Below, piece by piece: positions 12,052 through 23,060 of a DNA stretch of 64,000 bases (position 1 is its first letter; the number at the start of each line of letters is the position of its first letter). The translations under genes were made by a program, and so were the position numbers. The notes beneath the pieces were generated by a model, which saw only the letters and a list, made by a program, of their open reading frames with translations, was not told where the DNA came from and did no database searches. The stretch is from positions 411,794,299 through 411,858,298 of the forward strand of contig NC_053392.1 in NCBI RefSeq assembly GCF_905171765.1, given 5' to 3'. This DNA comes from Bufo bufo. Its lineage: Eukaryota > Chordata > Amphibia > Anura > Bufonidae.

Positions 12052-13060
12052 CTAAAAATAAAATAACGTCAAATAACATCCAGAGGGCTTGTTTAATGGT
12101 AGCAACCTTAGTGAATATGTCATGTTAGGGTATATTAACATTATTGAAGGGTTCCCCACTTCTTTGTGCCAGAACTGTCTGCTAGAACCCATGTATCAAT
12201 GCATTACATTAAACTACATCTACATGCCTTGATACAGCATCTCCAGCAATAACAGCTGATGGTTAGAGAAGCCAGGTTTTTATTTATTCAAGTGATTCTG
12301 ATATGTTCTCATGACATATTGTACGTTATGTTAGAGGCATATTTTGAACAACTAATTATGTATAAAAAAAAAAAATCAATATTTACCAAAACGATTTTAG
12401 AATTTTTAATTTTCAAAATTTGGATTTCTCTGCTTTTTAAGAAAGTCATACCTCACAAAATAGTTAAAGGGGTTTTCCAGGCTCCCAATATTGATGACCT
12501 ATCCTCAGGATTGGTCATCAATATCCATCAATCAGGGGTGGTCCGACATCTCAGATCCCCACTGATGAGTTGTTCCCTGCAGCCTCGGGCACTGGAACTA
12601 GCACTTTGAATGGAACAGAAAGCACAGCTCCATTTTCAGTACCCCAGAGCAAGGAGGTATCAGCAAATTGTTAATTTCTTTATGCTATGTAATGTAGTGT
12701 TATGTCATGCTAAGTCAGTGTAACCATGTATGGACGGCACAGCCATGGTTAGTAACCCACGCTCAACCCTTGTAGGAGGTTAAGTGTGGATTGGCTCCTC
12801 CCTAGCTCTAGTCTGTGATAGGGAGAGTTTGGAAAAGAGAGGAAGCTGCGACTTGTGCTCCCTCTTCTTAGGTCCAAAAAACTACAGAGACTCACCAATC
12901 CCTGCATGATCTAAAGAAGGAGTAAGACAAAGGAGAGAACTAGAGAACCTAGAGTCTGCATGGCTGAGGACTGGAGTCAGTAAGATAACCTGCTACCAAA
13001 ATCTGTTAAGACTTTACTGCAGTGAGGGACACTGTTAAATCGCCCTTCACACTTGGACAC
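12052..13060. other. UNC93A intron 3 start; piggyBac-like half-element and unnamed repeat
   Basis: At 12464-12560 the sequence TTAAAGGGGTTTTCCAGG, followed by ATTGATGACCTATCC, is one end of a TTAA-type MITE whose other end is not clear. From about 12660 to 13060 there is an interspersed repeat of unknown class. It continues at 17144 on the far side of the inserted hAT-like element. No coding exon is seen. Confidence 0.5.
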
Positions 13061-13336
13061 GACATGGCCAGTGGCGTCGCCAGGGGGGGGGCCAGAGAGG
13101 GCCACGGCCCCCCCCTACATCACACTGTGCCCACCCATGTGCCCCCCCAACTAAAATGTGCCCCCATTCATTTTGGTGTGCTGCAGGCAGGGCCGGACTG
13201 AACCGCTCGTCACAGGTGTGTACTGTGTACTGTACATTCTTCTAAACTTCAATTCTGTACAGGGGTGGACTGACCGGTCGGGCACTTCGGACATGGTCCG
13301 AGGGCCCGGCCGGGATGGGGGCCCGGCCCAGAATAA

Positions 13337-14905
13337 CATAACACTGGGCCCCGCTCACTGTAATAGTAATATTCCTATGTGATCCTCTCCCTCTCCCTCT
13401 CTGTACTCACAACCTCAGTAGCATAGAGGCAGCAGCAGGCAGTGTAATAGGAGCCGACAGTGGAAGCTAGCCCCGCCCCTCCCCGCCCTCCAACCAATCT
13501 GAGGCAACCAGCAGTCCAGCACTGACTCACAGCACAGGGGGAGTCGCAGGGACTCAGAGAATCGTCTGAGTTAAAAGAATCTAATGAGTCAGAGACGTGT
13601 CACCGAGTCCCTGCCAGGCTTCCTGCTCTGCGGCTCCCTGTCTCCTGACAAGTCCGTCCGGAGGGGTGGTATAGTATTGCATGTAGCAGAGCTGTGTGTG
13701 TACAGGGTGCTTGCAGCAATGTAGCAGAGCTGTGTGTGTACAGGGTGCTTGCAGCAATGTAGCAGAGCTGTGTGTGTACAGGGTGCTTGCAGCAATGTAG
13801 CAGAGCTGTGTGTGTACAGGGTGCTTGCAGCAATGTAGCAGAGCTGTGTGTGTACAGGGTGCTTGCAGCAATGTAGCAGAGCTGTGTGTGTACAGGGTGC
13901 TTGCAGCAATGTAGCAGGCTGTGTGTGTACAGGGTGCTTGCAGCAATGTAACAGAGCTGTGTGTGTACAGGGTGCTTGCAGCAATGTAGCAGAGCTGTGT
14001 GTGTACAGGGTGCTTGCAGCAATGTAACAGAGCTGTGTGTGTACAAGGTGCTTGCAGCAATGTAACAGAGCTGTGTGTGTACAGGGTGCTTGCAGCAATG
14101 TAGCAGAGCTGTGTGTGTACAGGGTGCTTGCAGCAATGTAGTAGAGCTGTGTGTGTACAGGGTGCTTGCAGCAATGTAGCAGAGCTGTGTGTGTACAGGG
14201 TGCTTGCAGCAATGTAGCAGAGCTGTGTGTGTACAGGGTGCTTGCAGCAATGTAGCAGAGCTGTGTGTGTACAGGGTGCTTGCAGCAATGTAGCAGAGCT
14301 GTGTGTGTACAGGGTGCTTGCAGCAATGTAGCAGAGCAGGAAGCCTGGCAGGGACTCGGTGACAGGATTATTTTAACTCAAAGAATCAAATGAGTCTCTG
14401 ACTCATTTGATTATTTTAACTAATAAACTCTTAGACCATTATCTAAATCCCTGCAATAACTATACAGTTACATCAGTCTGCTCCACTGCAGCAGAGCTGT
14501 GTTTGCCAGGAGTGAGTCCCTCCAGACCTTCGGTTCACTTGAGAGCCGACTCAGCAAGTGAACCGAACATTCGATGAGCTGAGCATGCGCATTGATCTTC
14601 AGTTCACTTGCTTCTGCCGGCTCAGGAAGTGAACCGAAGATTCGATTCATGAAAAAGATCCGAACTTCCCATCTCTAAAACTCAGTAGCAGGCCGGGCGG
14701 CAGCACAACTCACTGACGTCACGCGCCTGCTCCTCCTACTTCATTCATAAATTGGGAGGAGCAGGCGCGTGATGTCAGTGAGTTGCGCTGCCGCCCGGTC
14801 TGCTACTGAGTTTGTGAGTACAGAGAGGGAGAGGATCGCAGAGGATTTCAAGTTGTTCACATCGGAATATTAGTATTACAGTGAGCGGGGCCCGGTGTAA
14901 TAGAA
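13337..14905. repeat. Nested foldback with 90-100 bp inverted arms
   Basis: The left arm at 13337-13425 (GGGCCCCGCTCACTGTAATA, then a CTCTCCCTCTC tract, then GTACTCACAA) is repeated inverted at 14805-14905. The centre holds the 38-bp minisatellite with its own perfect inverted flanks. Around 14530-14690 are several inverted copies of AGTGAACCGAA ending in TTCCCATCTCTA, which resembles a further hAT MITE terminus. Confidence 0.75.
13682..14336. repeat. 38-bp minisatellite, about 17 copies
   Basis: The unit is TGTAGCAGAGCTGTGTGTGT followed by ACAGGGTGCTTGCAGCAA. Copies differ at very few positions (occasional AACAG or AAGG variants and one 2-bp deletion near 13912), so the array is young. Because 38 is not a multiple of three and the unit lacks minus-strand stops, all three minus frames stay open for about 220-245 codons and give the same Cys/His/Thr repeat peptide. 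I regard these ORFs as artefacts. Perfect 32-bp inverted repeats flank the array at 13599-13630 and 14332-14363. Confidence 0.97.
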
Positions 14906-14958
14906 TACAGTGACTGCACCGGGCCCCGCTGCCATTACAACACCAGATGCCGGTGTTC

Positions 14959-15107
14959 CGTTTACTTGACAGTATTATGTCTATATCGTGGGAGATAGTT
15001 TTGCATTACGTCTAGCTTGAACTGCTGACTAATATAAAATTTTAAATCTTTATTTCATTTCCTTAAAACTATTTTCCATGATATAGACATAATACTGTCA
15101 ATTAAAC
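14959..15107. mobile_element. Small palindromic MITE-like element
   Basis: TTGACAGTATTATGTCTATA near 14966 is matched inverted at about 15082-15101, with pairing extending to GTTTA at the outer edges. The total is about 150 bp with an AT-rich loop and no coding content. Confidence 0.7.
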
Positions 15108-15302
15108 GTCACAGAGGTGCTGAAGAGGTCTAGATATTTGCATTTTGTTAACCTTTATTTTTGTTTGCATTTTGTTAACCTCTACTGCGCCTGCGCCAAG
15201 TCGTCTTTTTTGCGCATGCGCAGTGTATTGGGGATCATTCACTCACAAGGACACTGTTATAGGGGATCTGTGGATGACACTGTATATGCTGCTATATATG
15301 TG

Positions 15303-15735
15303 TCATCCACAGAGCCCCCCCCACAACAGTGTCTCATCCACAGAGCCCCCCCCACAACAGTGTGTCATCCACAGAGCCCCCCCCCACAACAGTGTGTCAT
15401 CCACAGGGGCCCCCCCACAACAGTGTGTCATCCACAGAGCCCCCCCACAACAGTGTGTCATCCACAGATCCCCCCATAACAGTGTCATCCACAGATCCCC
15501 CCCATAACAGTGTCATCCACAGATCCCCCCCATAACAGTGTCATCTACAGATCCCCCCCCATAAGTGTCATCCACAGATCCCCCCTATAACAGTGCCATC
15601 CACAAATCCCCCCATAACAGTGCCATCCACAGATCCCCCATTCCCCCATAACAGTGCCATCCACAGATCCCCCATTCCCCCCATAACAGTGCCATCCACA
15701 GATCCCCCATTTACCCCATAACAGTGCCATCAGCA
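15303..15735. repeat. 28-32 bp C-rich minisatellite, about 15 copies
   Basis: The core TCATCCACAGA plus a run of 5-9 C plus ATAACAGTG repeats with a unit length drifting from about 31 bp on the left to 28 and then about 30 bp on the right. The first copies carry GAGCCCCC and the later ones GATCCCCC, a gradient that suggests stepwise array growth. The plus and minus ORFs are repeat products. Just upstream, GGATCTGTGGATGACAC (15255-15276) is an inverted copy of the unit and could form a hairpin with it. Confidence 0.9.
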
Positions 15736-15739
15736 GATC

Positions 15740-17060
15740 ATAATGATCTGATGCTCTCAGCATTACTTAATGCTAGGAGCTTTAGGTACTTATGCACTTG
15801 GCCAGCAGCTGTGGGCGCTTTCCTGTATTCAGCTGTATCACTGCCCTCAGTGAACTACAACTCCCGTTGGCTGTCCAGGCATGCTGGAAGTTGTAGTTTT
15901 GAAATATCTGGAGCTCCACAGTTTGGAGACCACTGCTCTATAAGCTAAAGCAGTAGATGGGGATCTGACCACTGGGGCCCCCACCAATCCTGAGAATGGG
16001 ACATAATTGTGCCTGGAGTGAATGGTGCGGACTGCACCTGCGTGTCCACCACTCCATCTATTCCCTATGCATGTCTACATTCTTAGGACCGGCAGGGGTT
16101 CCAGCATTCAGACTCCCACCTATCTGCTTGTTATCCCCTATACTGTGGATATATTTAACTTAATGAGATGGGGGAAAACCCTTTAACCTCTTCTTACTTC
16201 AGGATGTATGCCTATGTCCTTGCAGCTGCAATGTTCACACAACTGGACGTATGCATACGTCCTACATTCTCCACCTCTAGATCGGTGGCAGAACCTGGCT
16301 GGTTGCCATGGCAAGAAGAAGCCAGTGGATCTCACAGGCAAACTGTCATAATATACTGACAGTTATACTATGCTGCAGTACAGATGGTCACAGGCCCATC
16401 TAGAGTTGGCGCACCTTTTGCACTTAGAATAACATTAAAGTGCAGAAACGTATATAATTTTTGACAGGAACCCCTGCTCTTCTACTGTAAACAGGGATAC
16501 GCTATTCAAATGTATATATTTTTTATTTTACTTATTTTATTTTTTTAAATCATTGCTGAAGGTCCAAAGCACACAAGATAAAACCCTGGGACACAAACTC
16601 TTGTATCGTGAAAGGGCAGTGGGTGAGGCTCAGCTTCAGTGTGGTGGGCCCATAAGAGCTTGATGCCCCCCTGCAGAAAAGAAGGGAAGACTGCAAAGGT
16701 ATGTATAAAACTGAAGGCATTCCTTACACAGTAGTTATTTAGGAGTAATATTTGCACACAATTTTCCACCATTTCCTTTTCCTATTTTTGTTACAGATAT
16801 TGTCTTTGTACAAATACTTCAGGTTCTCGCAGATAGCGATACTATCGGGTCATGCCATGTGACAAAGAGAAGGGGACTTACCTCTGACTCAGGAGTAATT
16901 CCAGCATGCCCAGGCAGCTAGGACATGTTGAAATCGGAGTGATTGTTTTTTTTTTTTTTTTAAACAGACAGCAGGACTTTTCTTCCCTGTTGCGGTTTTA
17001 GGTATTGGGTAAAGTATTGCAGCATTTCTAACCATACTTGTGTAAATGTATCGTTGTTAT
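15740..17060. other. Interior of the 4.07-kb hAT-like element, no gene
   Basis: About 1.3 kb holds short interspersed fragments. One is AACTACAACTCCCGTTGGC with GGAAGTTGTAGTTTTGA near 15850-15900, a small inverted repeat. There is also a poly-T run at 16947-16961. No transposase motif or long ORF is present. Confidence 0.5.
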
Positions 17061-17143
17061 AGCTGCCCCCCTCCCCTACTTTTGTCCTGGCCCCCAGTGT
17101 GCCCCCCCAAAATTTAAAAGCTAGAGACGCCACTGGACATGGC

Positions 17144-18030
17144 CAGTTGTATCTCTAAAAACCTCAGTGGACATTGCAGCCACCATTGCCTGCCAATGAT
17201 TCTGTAGGAAGAGACTTGAGACAGATAGAGAGGGAAGAGAAACATAACTCCCATCCTTGCCTAAATCCATACATTGTTAATGAGAAGAATTGTAGTGTGT
17301 ACATTTGGAACTGCGTTTTGCTATCATTAGATGTACTGCAACTCCAATTTTACACTTCAGTTGAGACATTTAATCTGTTACATATGACCTGGTTACTGAC
17401 TCCTGCACCATACGCCATCCATTGCACTCTACACACCCCGACTACTATCAAGCAGGAGCCCCAACACCAGGGTGTGCCTTAAGGGAACAAAAAGTATGCC
17501 CTCCTTTTACTGTATGGCCCTAGGGAGAAAAGGTGTGAGGAAAGCCATTGTGATTGACTGTAACAGCCTTAGTCACTACCACTCCCATCCTACACTCTCG
17601 CTGCTCCCTCTCCACTTCACATTCAAAGTGTAAAGGCCTTGCCAAATTACTGCAACTTATCACCCATTCACTTTATTGTCCAATACACGTATAACAGAGC
17701 TGTCTGCTTCCTGCTCTATTCAAGAGCTAGTTCTAGAAGACAGCTAATCATTGGGGGTGCTGTGTTTTGGACCTTCAACACCAATCCTGAGAATAAATCA
17801 TCAATATCAGGAGCCTGGAAAGCTTATTTGTTAATACTTAATAGTGTTGAGCAAGCATGCTCGGCCGAACACCGCGTGTGCTCGAGTCAGTGTATTTAAA
17901 TCTAATTTAACCTCTATTCCTATGCAGAAGATCTCTGTCAAGTGAGGGAATCCCTCAGTGTGAGTCCGCGCTCTGACTCCATATATAGCTATGTCCATAT
18001 ATGGAGTCATATATTTATTTATATATGTAT
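17144..18030. other. Intron 3 sequence with repeat fragments
   Basis: The first part resumes the repeat interrupted at 13060. A TTAA-MITE-like tail (ATCCTGAGAATAAATCATCAATATCAGGAGCCTGG) is near 17785. A GAGCATGCTCGGCCGAACACC-like hAT terminus lies at about 17848. No gene is seen. Confidence 0.45.
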
Positions 18031-18362
18031 TTAAATCTAATTTAGCCTGTATTTCAGAAAAGTTTCTGCTGGGATTCAAACTCACAACCTTCTGCATTAG
18101 AGGCAAGGCATTTACCACTCAGCTATAATAGCTGCATAGCCTGTTACTTTAAAAAAAAAATAATAATAATATGAGACTTCTACTGTATAGGTCTCAGTAG
18201 AAGTCCATCACAGTAGAAGTCTTATTATTATTTTTTTTTTTTTAAGTGACTGGCTATGCAGCTATATAGTGTAGTAGTTAAAGTTATGGGCTATGATGCA
18301 GAAGCTGTGAGTTCAAATCCCATCACAAACATTTTCAGAAATAGAGGTTAAATTAGATTTAT
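18031..18362. mobile_element. Divergent pair of tRNA-derived SINE-like copies forming an inverted repeat
   Basis: On the minus strand an RNA polymerase III A box, TAGCTGAGTGG (18125-18115), is followed by a B-box-like GAGTTTGAATCCC (18083-18071). On the plus strand a second, more diverged head has ATAGTGTAGTAGTTAAAG near 18266 and GAGTTCAAATCCC at 18309-18321. Both are followed by a shared tail (TTTTCAGAAAT, then TTAAATTAGATTTA). The two heads face away from each other across about 110 bp of A/T-rich sequence that is itself palindromic. I judge this a SINE or foldback derived from a tRNA, not a functional tRNA, because the acceptor stems do not pair convincingly. Confidence 0.65.
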
Positions 18363-18741
18363 ATATTTTATATATTTTTTTGTAATTGTAAAAAATGTAT
18401 GGCACAAAATAAATGTGTAATTACTAGAAGAAAAAAAAAACATATATATAATTTTTTTGTTGTTGTAATTACACATTTATTTTGTGTTTGACAGGCAGGT
18501 CACATACAGTATATGCATGAGTGCATCACCATTAGGCTCAGTTCCCACTTCACTTGGTCAGTTAAGGGTCCAAAGCAAAGAACAGGTGCAGATCTTTTCA
18601 TGATACGATATCTGCAAGTAGGATTGGCTCCTGATTTTGACTCACCATTGTTAAAAAAGTACCCAGCTTTCCATTTTACAGAGAGACTTTTGTGTTTAAA
18701 TTTCTGTGTGCGCCATAAGAAGATGAAGATAAGTTAGCGAG

Positions 18742-19327
18742 TGTGTGTTAAGATAAGCTAAGCTGAATACGTGCTAAGTAGCCAGTATGCATTTTTTGCT
18801 AAAAAAATACAAAACTGTCTCAGCGATTAACCCGTTAGTAGAAAATAGAAAGCTCATAGAATACTAACCAATCAATAGATGGATTCAGTTCTGACCAATT
18901 AGAAGTTTTTTATTGGAATATTTGCAAACCAATCATGTCAATACTTTATGAGGTTACACCCTCCAAATGGGTATAAATAAAGGGCCTAGGACACTCTCAA
19001 TTTGGGATCCTGGCAGAGTTTTAACCCGTGTGCTGACTTCTGTCATTTTCTTCCGTCAATGTCATTTACCTTGAACACGTGGCTCGCTCCTCACTTGACT
19101 AACCCTAGGTCTGCCACAACACCATACAGTAACTGCTGGAATTAACTGACCAAATAACTGAAGTGTAAATTCAGAGTTACAGGTCAATGTTAGCGTCAGG
19201 TATAATGTACTTAACTGTGCAGTGGCCCAAGATTCTACTATAGAGTGAAAGAGTGGTCTCATTTTACACTGCTGTCTGCTGTTTGTACATAAATTGCTAG
19301 TAACCTGTTCTGTTACCTACTGACACA
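18742..19327 (+). repeat. LTR-like relic with CCAAT, TATA and primer-site-like sequence
   Basis: A TGTG...CACA-bounded stretch has three CCAAT boxes (18868, 18895, 18929), then GTATAAATAAAGG at 18971. About 5 bp beyond its end is TGGTGCCATGACAGAG (19333), which resembles the primer-binding site that follows many ERV-type LTRs. No gag, pol or env coding sequence follows, and no second LTR was found, so it would be a 5' LTR fragment of an old endogenous retroelement. The boundaries are estimates. Confidence 0.45.
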
Positions 19328-19870
19328 AATAGTGGTGCCATGACAGAGTGGGAAGGGTGTCAGCAGTAAGTTTGTGCTGTGTTTTCCCTTCTTCTGATCT
19401 GCCAGAAGAACAACCCAAAAAGAAAAAGTATCCTGTCATCCGCCTTCACATGGTCAGTATTTGGTCAGTAATTGATTAGTATTGGTAAGGCAAAAACAGG
19501 AGTGGGAAAAAAAAGGAAAGACACGTGAAGGAAATATTTGCATGTCTTCTGTGTTTTGGACCAACTTCTGCTTTTGGTTACCAAATCATGATCAAATCCT
19601 GATGCAAAATATTGAGTGAGGCCTAATGCTCAATTTACATGAGTTTTGTCCATTTGCATCTGGCATTGGTTTTACTCAGATGGAAAATAATTCCTGCATG
19701 CAGGGCGTTAATGGCCTCTATCACATGGCCAGTATTTGGTCTGTTTTTTGGACAGGATCTATTGGGTTTTTCCATCTGATGGATCAGGAGAATGGCAAAA
19801 TAAATAATAATAAAATAAACTGTGATGACAACAAGGCCAATCAGTATCCCCAGGGCAGACTGGTGATGGT
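19328..19870. other. Short interspersed fragments, no gene
   Basis: Contains MITE-like pieces with GGTCAGTATTTGGTCAGTA (near 19452 and again near 19730) of the same type that flanks the DIRS insertion at 36.3 and 41.6 kb. No conserved coding sequence. Confidence 0.45.
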
Positions 19871-20182
19871 GGCAACAGCATGAGGAGTCAACATAGTGGC
19901 CTAGTCACAGTATAGTGAGTGTGGCAACAGCATGAGGAGTCAACACAGTAGCCCATTCACATAGTGGGGAGGGTGGCAACAGCATGAAGAGTCAACACAG
20001 TGGACCAGTCACAGAGTGGTGAGTGTGGCAACAGCATGAGGAGTCAACACAGTAGCCCATTCACATAGTGGGGAGGGTGACAACAGCATGAGGAGTTAAC
20101 ACAGTGGCACAGTGAAAGGGTGGTGAGGGTGGCAACAGCATGAGGAGCCAACATAGTGGCCCAGTCACAGAGAAGGGAGGTG
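19871..20182. repeat. 52-bp tandem array, 6 copies in 104-bp dimers
   Basis: GGCAACAGCATGAGGAGTCA or a near match starts at 19871, 19923, 19975, 20027, 20079 and 20131. Alternate units share variants (CAGTAGCCCATTCACATAGT in the copies at 19923 and 20027), showing a dimeric higher-order unit. It lies downstream of the hAT-2 transposase (minus orientation), in what is probably the 3' subterminal part of that element. Confidence 0.93.
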
Positions 20183-20469
20183 GGGGGCAACAACACTGGT
20201 GGTACAGTAACTGCACAAGATGATGGCTGTAGGAGAAGATGGCAGCAGAGGCAGCAGGTGAGTCGCATCAGGCAGGTGGCAGCATCAGAAAAGTGGCTGA
20301 ATCACGTGGCCAGAAATAATGGGACATTTTTCACAATGTTCTGTTGTGGCAGCATACTGCAGTAAGAAATTTACAGTTTGAATTATCTAATTTGATGCAT
20401 CAGGTACCGTGTGTGGAAATCCTGGCTGATCCCATCTGATTCATCTTTCTAAAGGTTAATCTCTCACCA

Positions 20470-22740
20470 TTTTATGTGCTGAAAGACACAACTATGCCCC
20501 CCGCCTCAATAAACACCCTCTCTGATGATACACTACTGGCCGGACAGAAAAAGCTTGTCCAGGGAAAACTCAGCCAGTTGCGACCACAATTCAAGTTTGG
20601 ATGCCCAGTAGTCCAGGGGATCTTGGATCTGGGGTGTAGTCCAAGTATTCCACCACCTGCTGGTTGAGGTTCTGCGCATGTCCTGCTGCTGGGTGGTTTC
20701 TTCAGTAGGCAGCTGAAGAAACATGCTCATCAGAGATTGGAGACTAAAGTTACTGCTGATGGAGCTGGTGCTGCTTCTGCCCCCTAACCCCCGCCAGTAG
20801 CCATGACATGAAAGCGTGAGAACAGAGGGTCCTCCCAATCAGAGCTTCGTGAGGATGGGTGATGGTACATGTAGGCAGCAACCAACTGACTTCATAGGAT
20901 GTTTCTATAGTAGTTGAGTTTATCTTCCCTCTCAGCAGGTGTAAAAAGGCCCCCATTTGGGCCCAGTAGTGAGGGTTTAACATTGTGGAGAGCTAGTAGT
21001 CATCCCATGTGGCTGTCACTATTCAAGAAACTCAGATTGCATCCCTCCATTTGTGCAAGGGAATCATAGGGATTGGAATGGCTGTATCTCCACTGCTACT
21101 GTCTGTCACGGTCATCTGCCTCGTGTTCCTTATTGCCCTCTAGCTCCTGCTGCTCCTCTCCTTTCGCTTGTGCAGGTAAACCACCTATTTTTGTATACAT
21201 TTCCTGGGCGTTAATATCCTCCTCCTCCTCCTCCACCAGTTCAGTCCCCACAGGAAAGGTGGCCATGAGATGTAGGTGCCACGTCTCCTGTCCCCTGGAC
21301 ATCTAGATTTATCAGCACCTGCTCCAGGATGTGAAGAAGTGGAATGACATCATTCATCCTGTAGACCTGGTGACTGATAAATAAAGTGGCCTCCACAAAG
21401 GGCCTGGGCAAACGGCGGGTGTCACGCATGAGCTGCCACTGACTACGATCTAGAAATCATTCACAGCCTTCCTCTGCTCATATAGTCAGTCCAACATGTG
21501 GAGGGTGGAATTCCAACATGTGGAAACATTGCATATAAGGCTATGTTGGGGAACACTATTCTGCCTTTGCAGCTCAAGGAGGGTGTATTTTGCATGGTAA
21601 GAGTGACTGAAGTGCCTGCACAGCTTCCTGGTCATTTTCAAGATGTCTTGCAATTGGGCAGATGACTTCAGGAACTGGGTTACAACCAGATTAAAGATGT
21701 GTGCCATGCAGGACGTATGGGTCATCCCTTCTTGACGCAGCACCAATAGAATGTTTTTCCTACTGTCCAATCTTCAGTTGGTAAGGAGAAAGCCAGTATT
21801 TGATTTCTTGGTTGATGGCGCAAAGCAATTCCTCCCTGGTGCGACTCCTTTTGCCCAGGCTGGTCAGGTGCAGAAGAATGTGACACAGCACAGCCATGAA
21901 TTGCATAGGTGGTATGCTGGAGGACCACTCAGAACTGTGCCTGCAGTGGAGTCTGTGGACTAGGTGGAGGGTGAGGAGGCAGAGGAGGACATTGACACCG
22001 CAATCACAGCATGAAAACACAGAGTCAGCATTGCCACCACCTGGCAGGAACCACATTTACCTTGTTTGCCATAAGGGACATATATTGTCCTTGACAATAG
22101 TTACAGCTCCACACGTCAGTGCTGCCATGAACTATATCAGACACTGACAGACTCAAGGACTGGCCCACCTTCTACTCAACATATGTGTGCAGGGCTGGTA
22201 CAGCTTTCGTAGAGAAGTAATGAAAACTTGGGACTCTCCACTTTGGCTAGGCACAAGCCATCAGTTCTTTGTAATAGGCAGAGTCAGCCACATGGAAAGG
22301 CAAGGACTGTAATATAGCAACTTGGTCAGGAGCACATTCAGCTTCTGCGCCGTTGAATGAGAGCACATCTACTGTTGTCTTTTCACATTTGCCTTGGTGA
22401 TCGATTGCTGGCAAAATGCGTAACGAGGAGGAGGAGCATCAGGACCAGTACACAATGGGAAGGAAACACAGCTCCCTTCTGCTGAGGTGGTTGAACCTTG
22501 ACTGCTAGAGAATGGGTGCGGGCCACTGGGAGATGCAGTGGTTGCTTAATCAGGCTGTACCACTACATTAGCGCCATCGTTTTTCCAGGCCATTTTATGG
22601 TGACGCTCTATTTGTTGACTCAGGGCCGTGGTGCCAACATTGGCTCCCTGGCCGCACTTTACCTTCTGCCCACAAATCCTACATACGGCCACTCTGACGG
22701 CCTCTGGCGACTTTATCAAAAATTCCCACACTGGTAAGGA
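20470..22740 (-). pseudogene. hAT-2 transposase, BED type, heavily broken
   Basis: Pieces in several frames follow hAT order on the minus strand. A BED finger is at 22731-22546 (CRICGQKVKCG, then ERHHKMAW). The catalytic core includes MAHIFNLVVTQFLKS and CNVSTCWNSTLHMLD at 21770-21486. The C-terminal piece at 20838-20533 contains DPLDYWASKLELWSQLAEF. At least five open pieces are needed, so it is a pseudogene. Its 5' end is cut at 22742 by an inserted hAT MITE. It is clearly more diverged from hAT-1 and hAT-3 than those two are from each other, since it lacks the DTW-SKHGQGRYI block in recognisable form. Confidence 0.82.
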
Positions 22741-22741
22741 T

Positions 22742-23060
22742 TAGTGATGAGCGGCAGGGGCAATATTCGAATTCGCAATATTTCGTGAATATTTGGGAGA
22801 ATATTTGTCATATATTTGCAAATTTGCGATAATTTTTTTGATTGCAAAAATCGGCAATGTAATATGCGCGTATCGCGCACGCAATACAGACGTGGGTCAC
22901 TGTTGCTAATTTTTTCAAGCTTCTAGAAGTTTCCTGAGACTGGAGAAAATGGTTGGCATGGCAGAACATTACAAAAGCTTTATATGCAGATAAGAGTGCT
23001 CCAATATATTTGCGATAGCGCAAATCGGCAATTAATGATGCGCAATACGTGCAACTTCAC
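22742..23060. mobile_element. hAT MITE of the TAGTGATGAGCGG family
   Basis: TAGTGATGAGCGGCAGGGG at 22742 and the following AATATTCG-rich sequence match the elements at 29890 and 43782, both of which have 8-bp target duplications. The right terminus and target duplication of this copy are not resolved; it may be truncated or further interrupted. Confidence 0.6.

Larger units (their letters stand above)
13069..17135. mobile_element. 4.07-kb hAT-like element with perfect 8-bp target duplication
   Basis: The left end is CAGTGGCGTCGCCAGGGG at 13069. The right end, read inward, is CAGTGGCGTCTCTAGC from 17135. GACATGGC occurs immediately outside both ends (13061-13068 and 17136-17143). An 8-bp duplication with CAGTGGCG termini is typical of hAT elements. 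No transposase is recognisable inside, so it is non-autonomous and contains other repeats (foldback 13337-14905, minisatellites 13682-14336 and 15303-15735). It splits an older repeat in UNC93A intron 3. Confidence 0.85.

Noticed and set aside
13581..14326. Three long minus-strand ORFs of 216-245 codons
   Set aside because: They are the same 38-bp tandem unit read in three frames; no start context, family or conservation supports a protein.
13682..14336. CRISPR-like regular repeats
   Set aside because: There are no unique spacers between units, and the genome is eukaryotic; it is a plain minisatellite.
18048..18140. A functional tRNA gene on the minus strand
   Set aside because: A and B boxes are present but the acceptor and anticodon stems do not pair properly, and the sequence is followed by a SINE-like tail and mirrored nearby.
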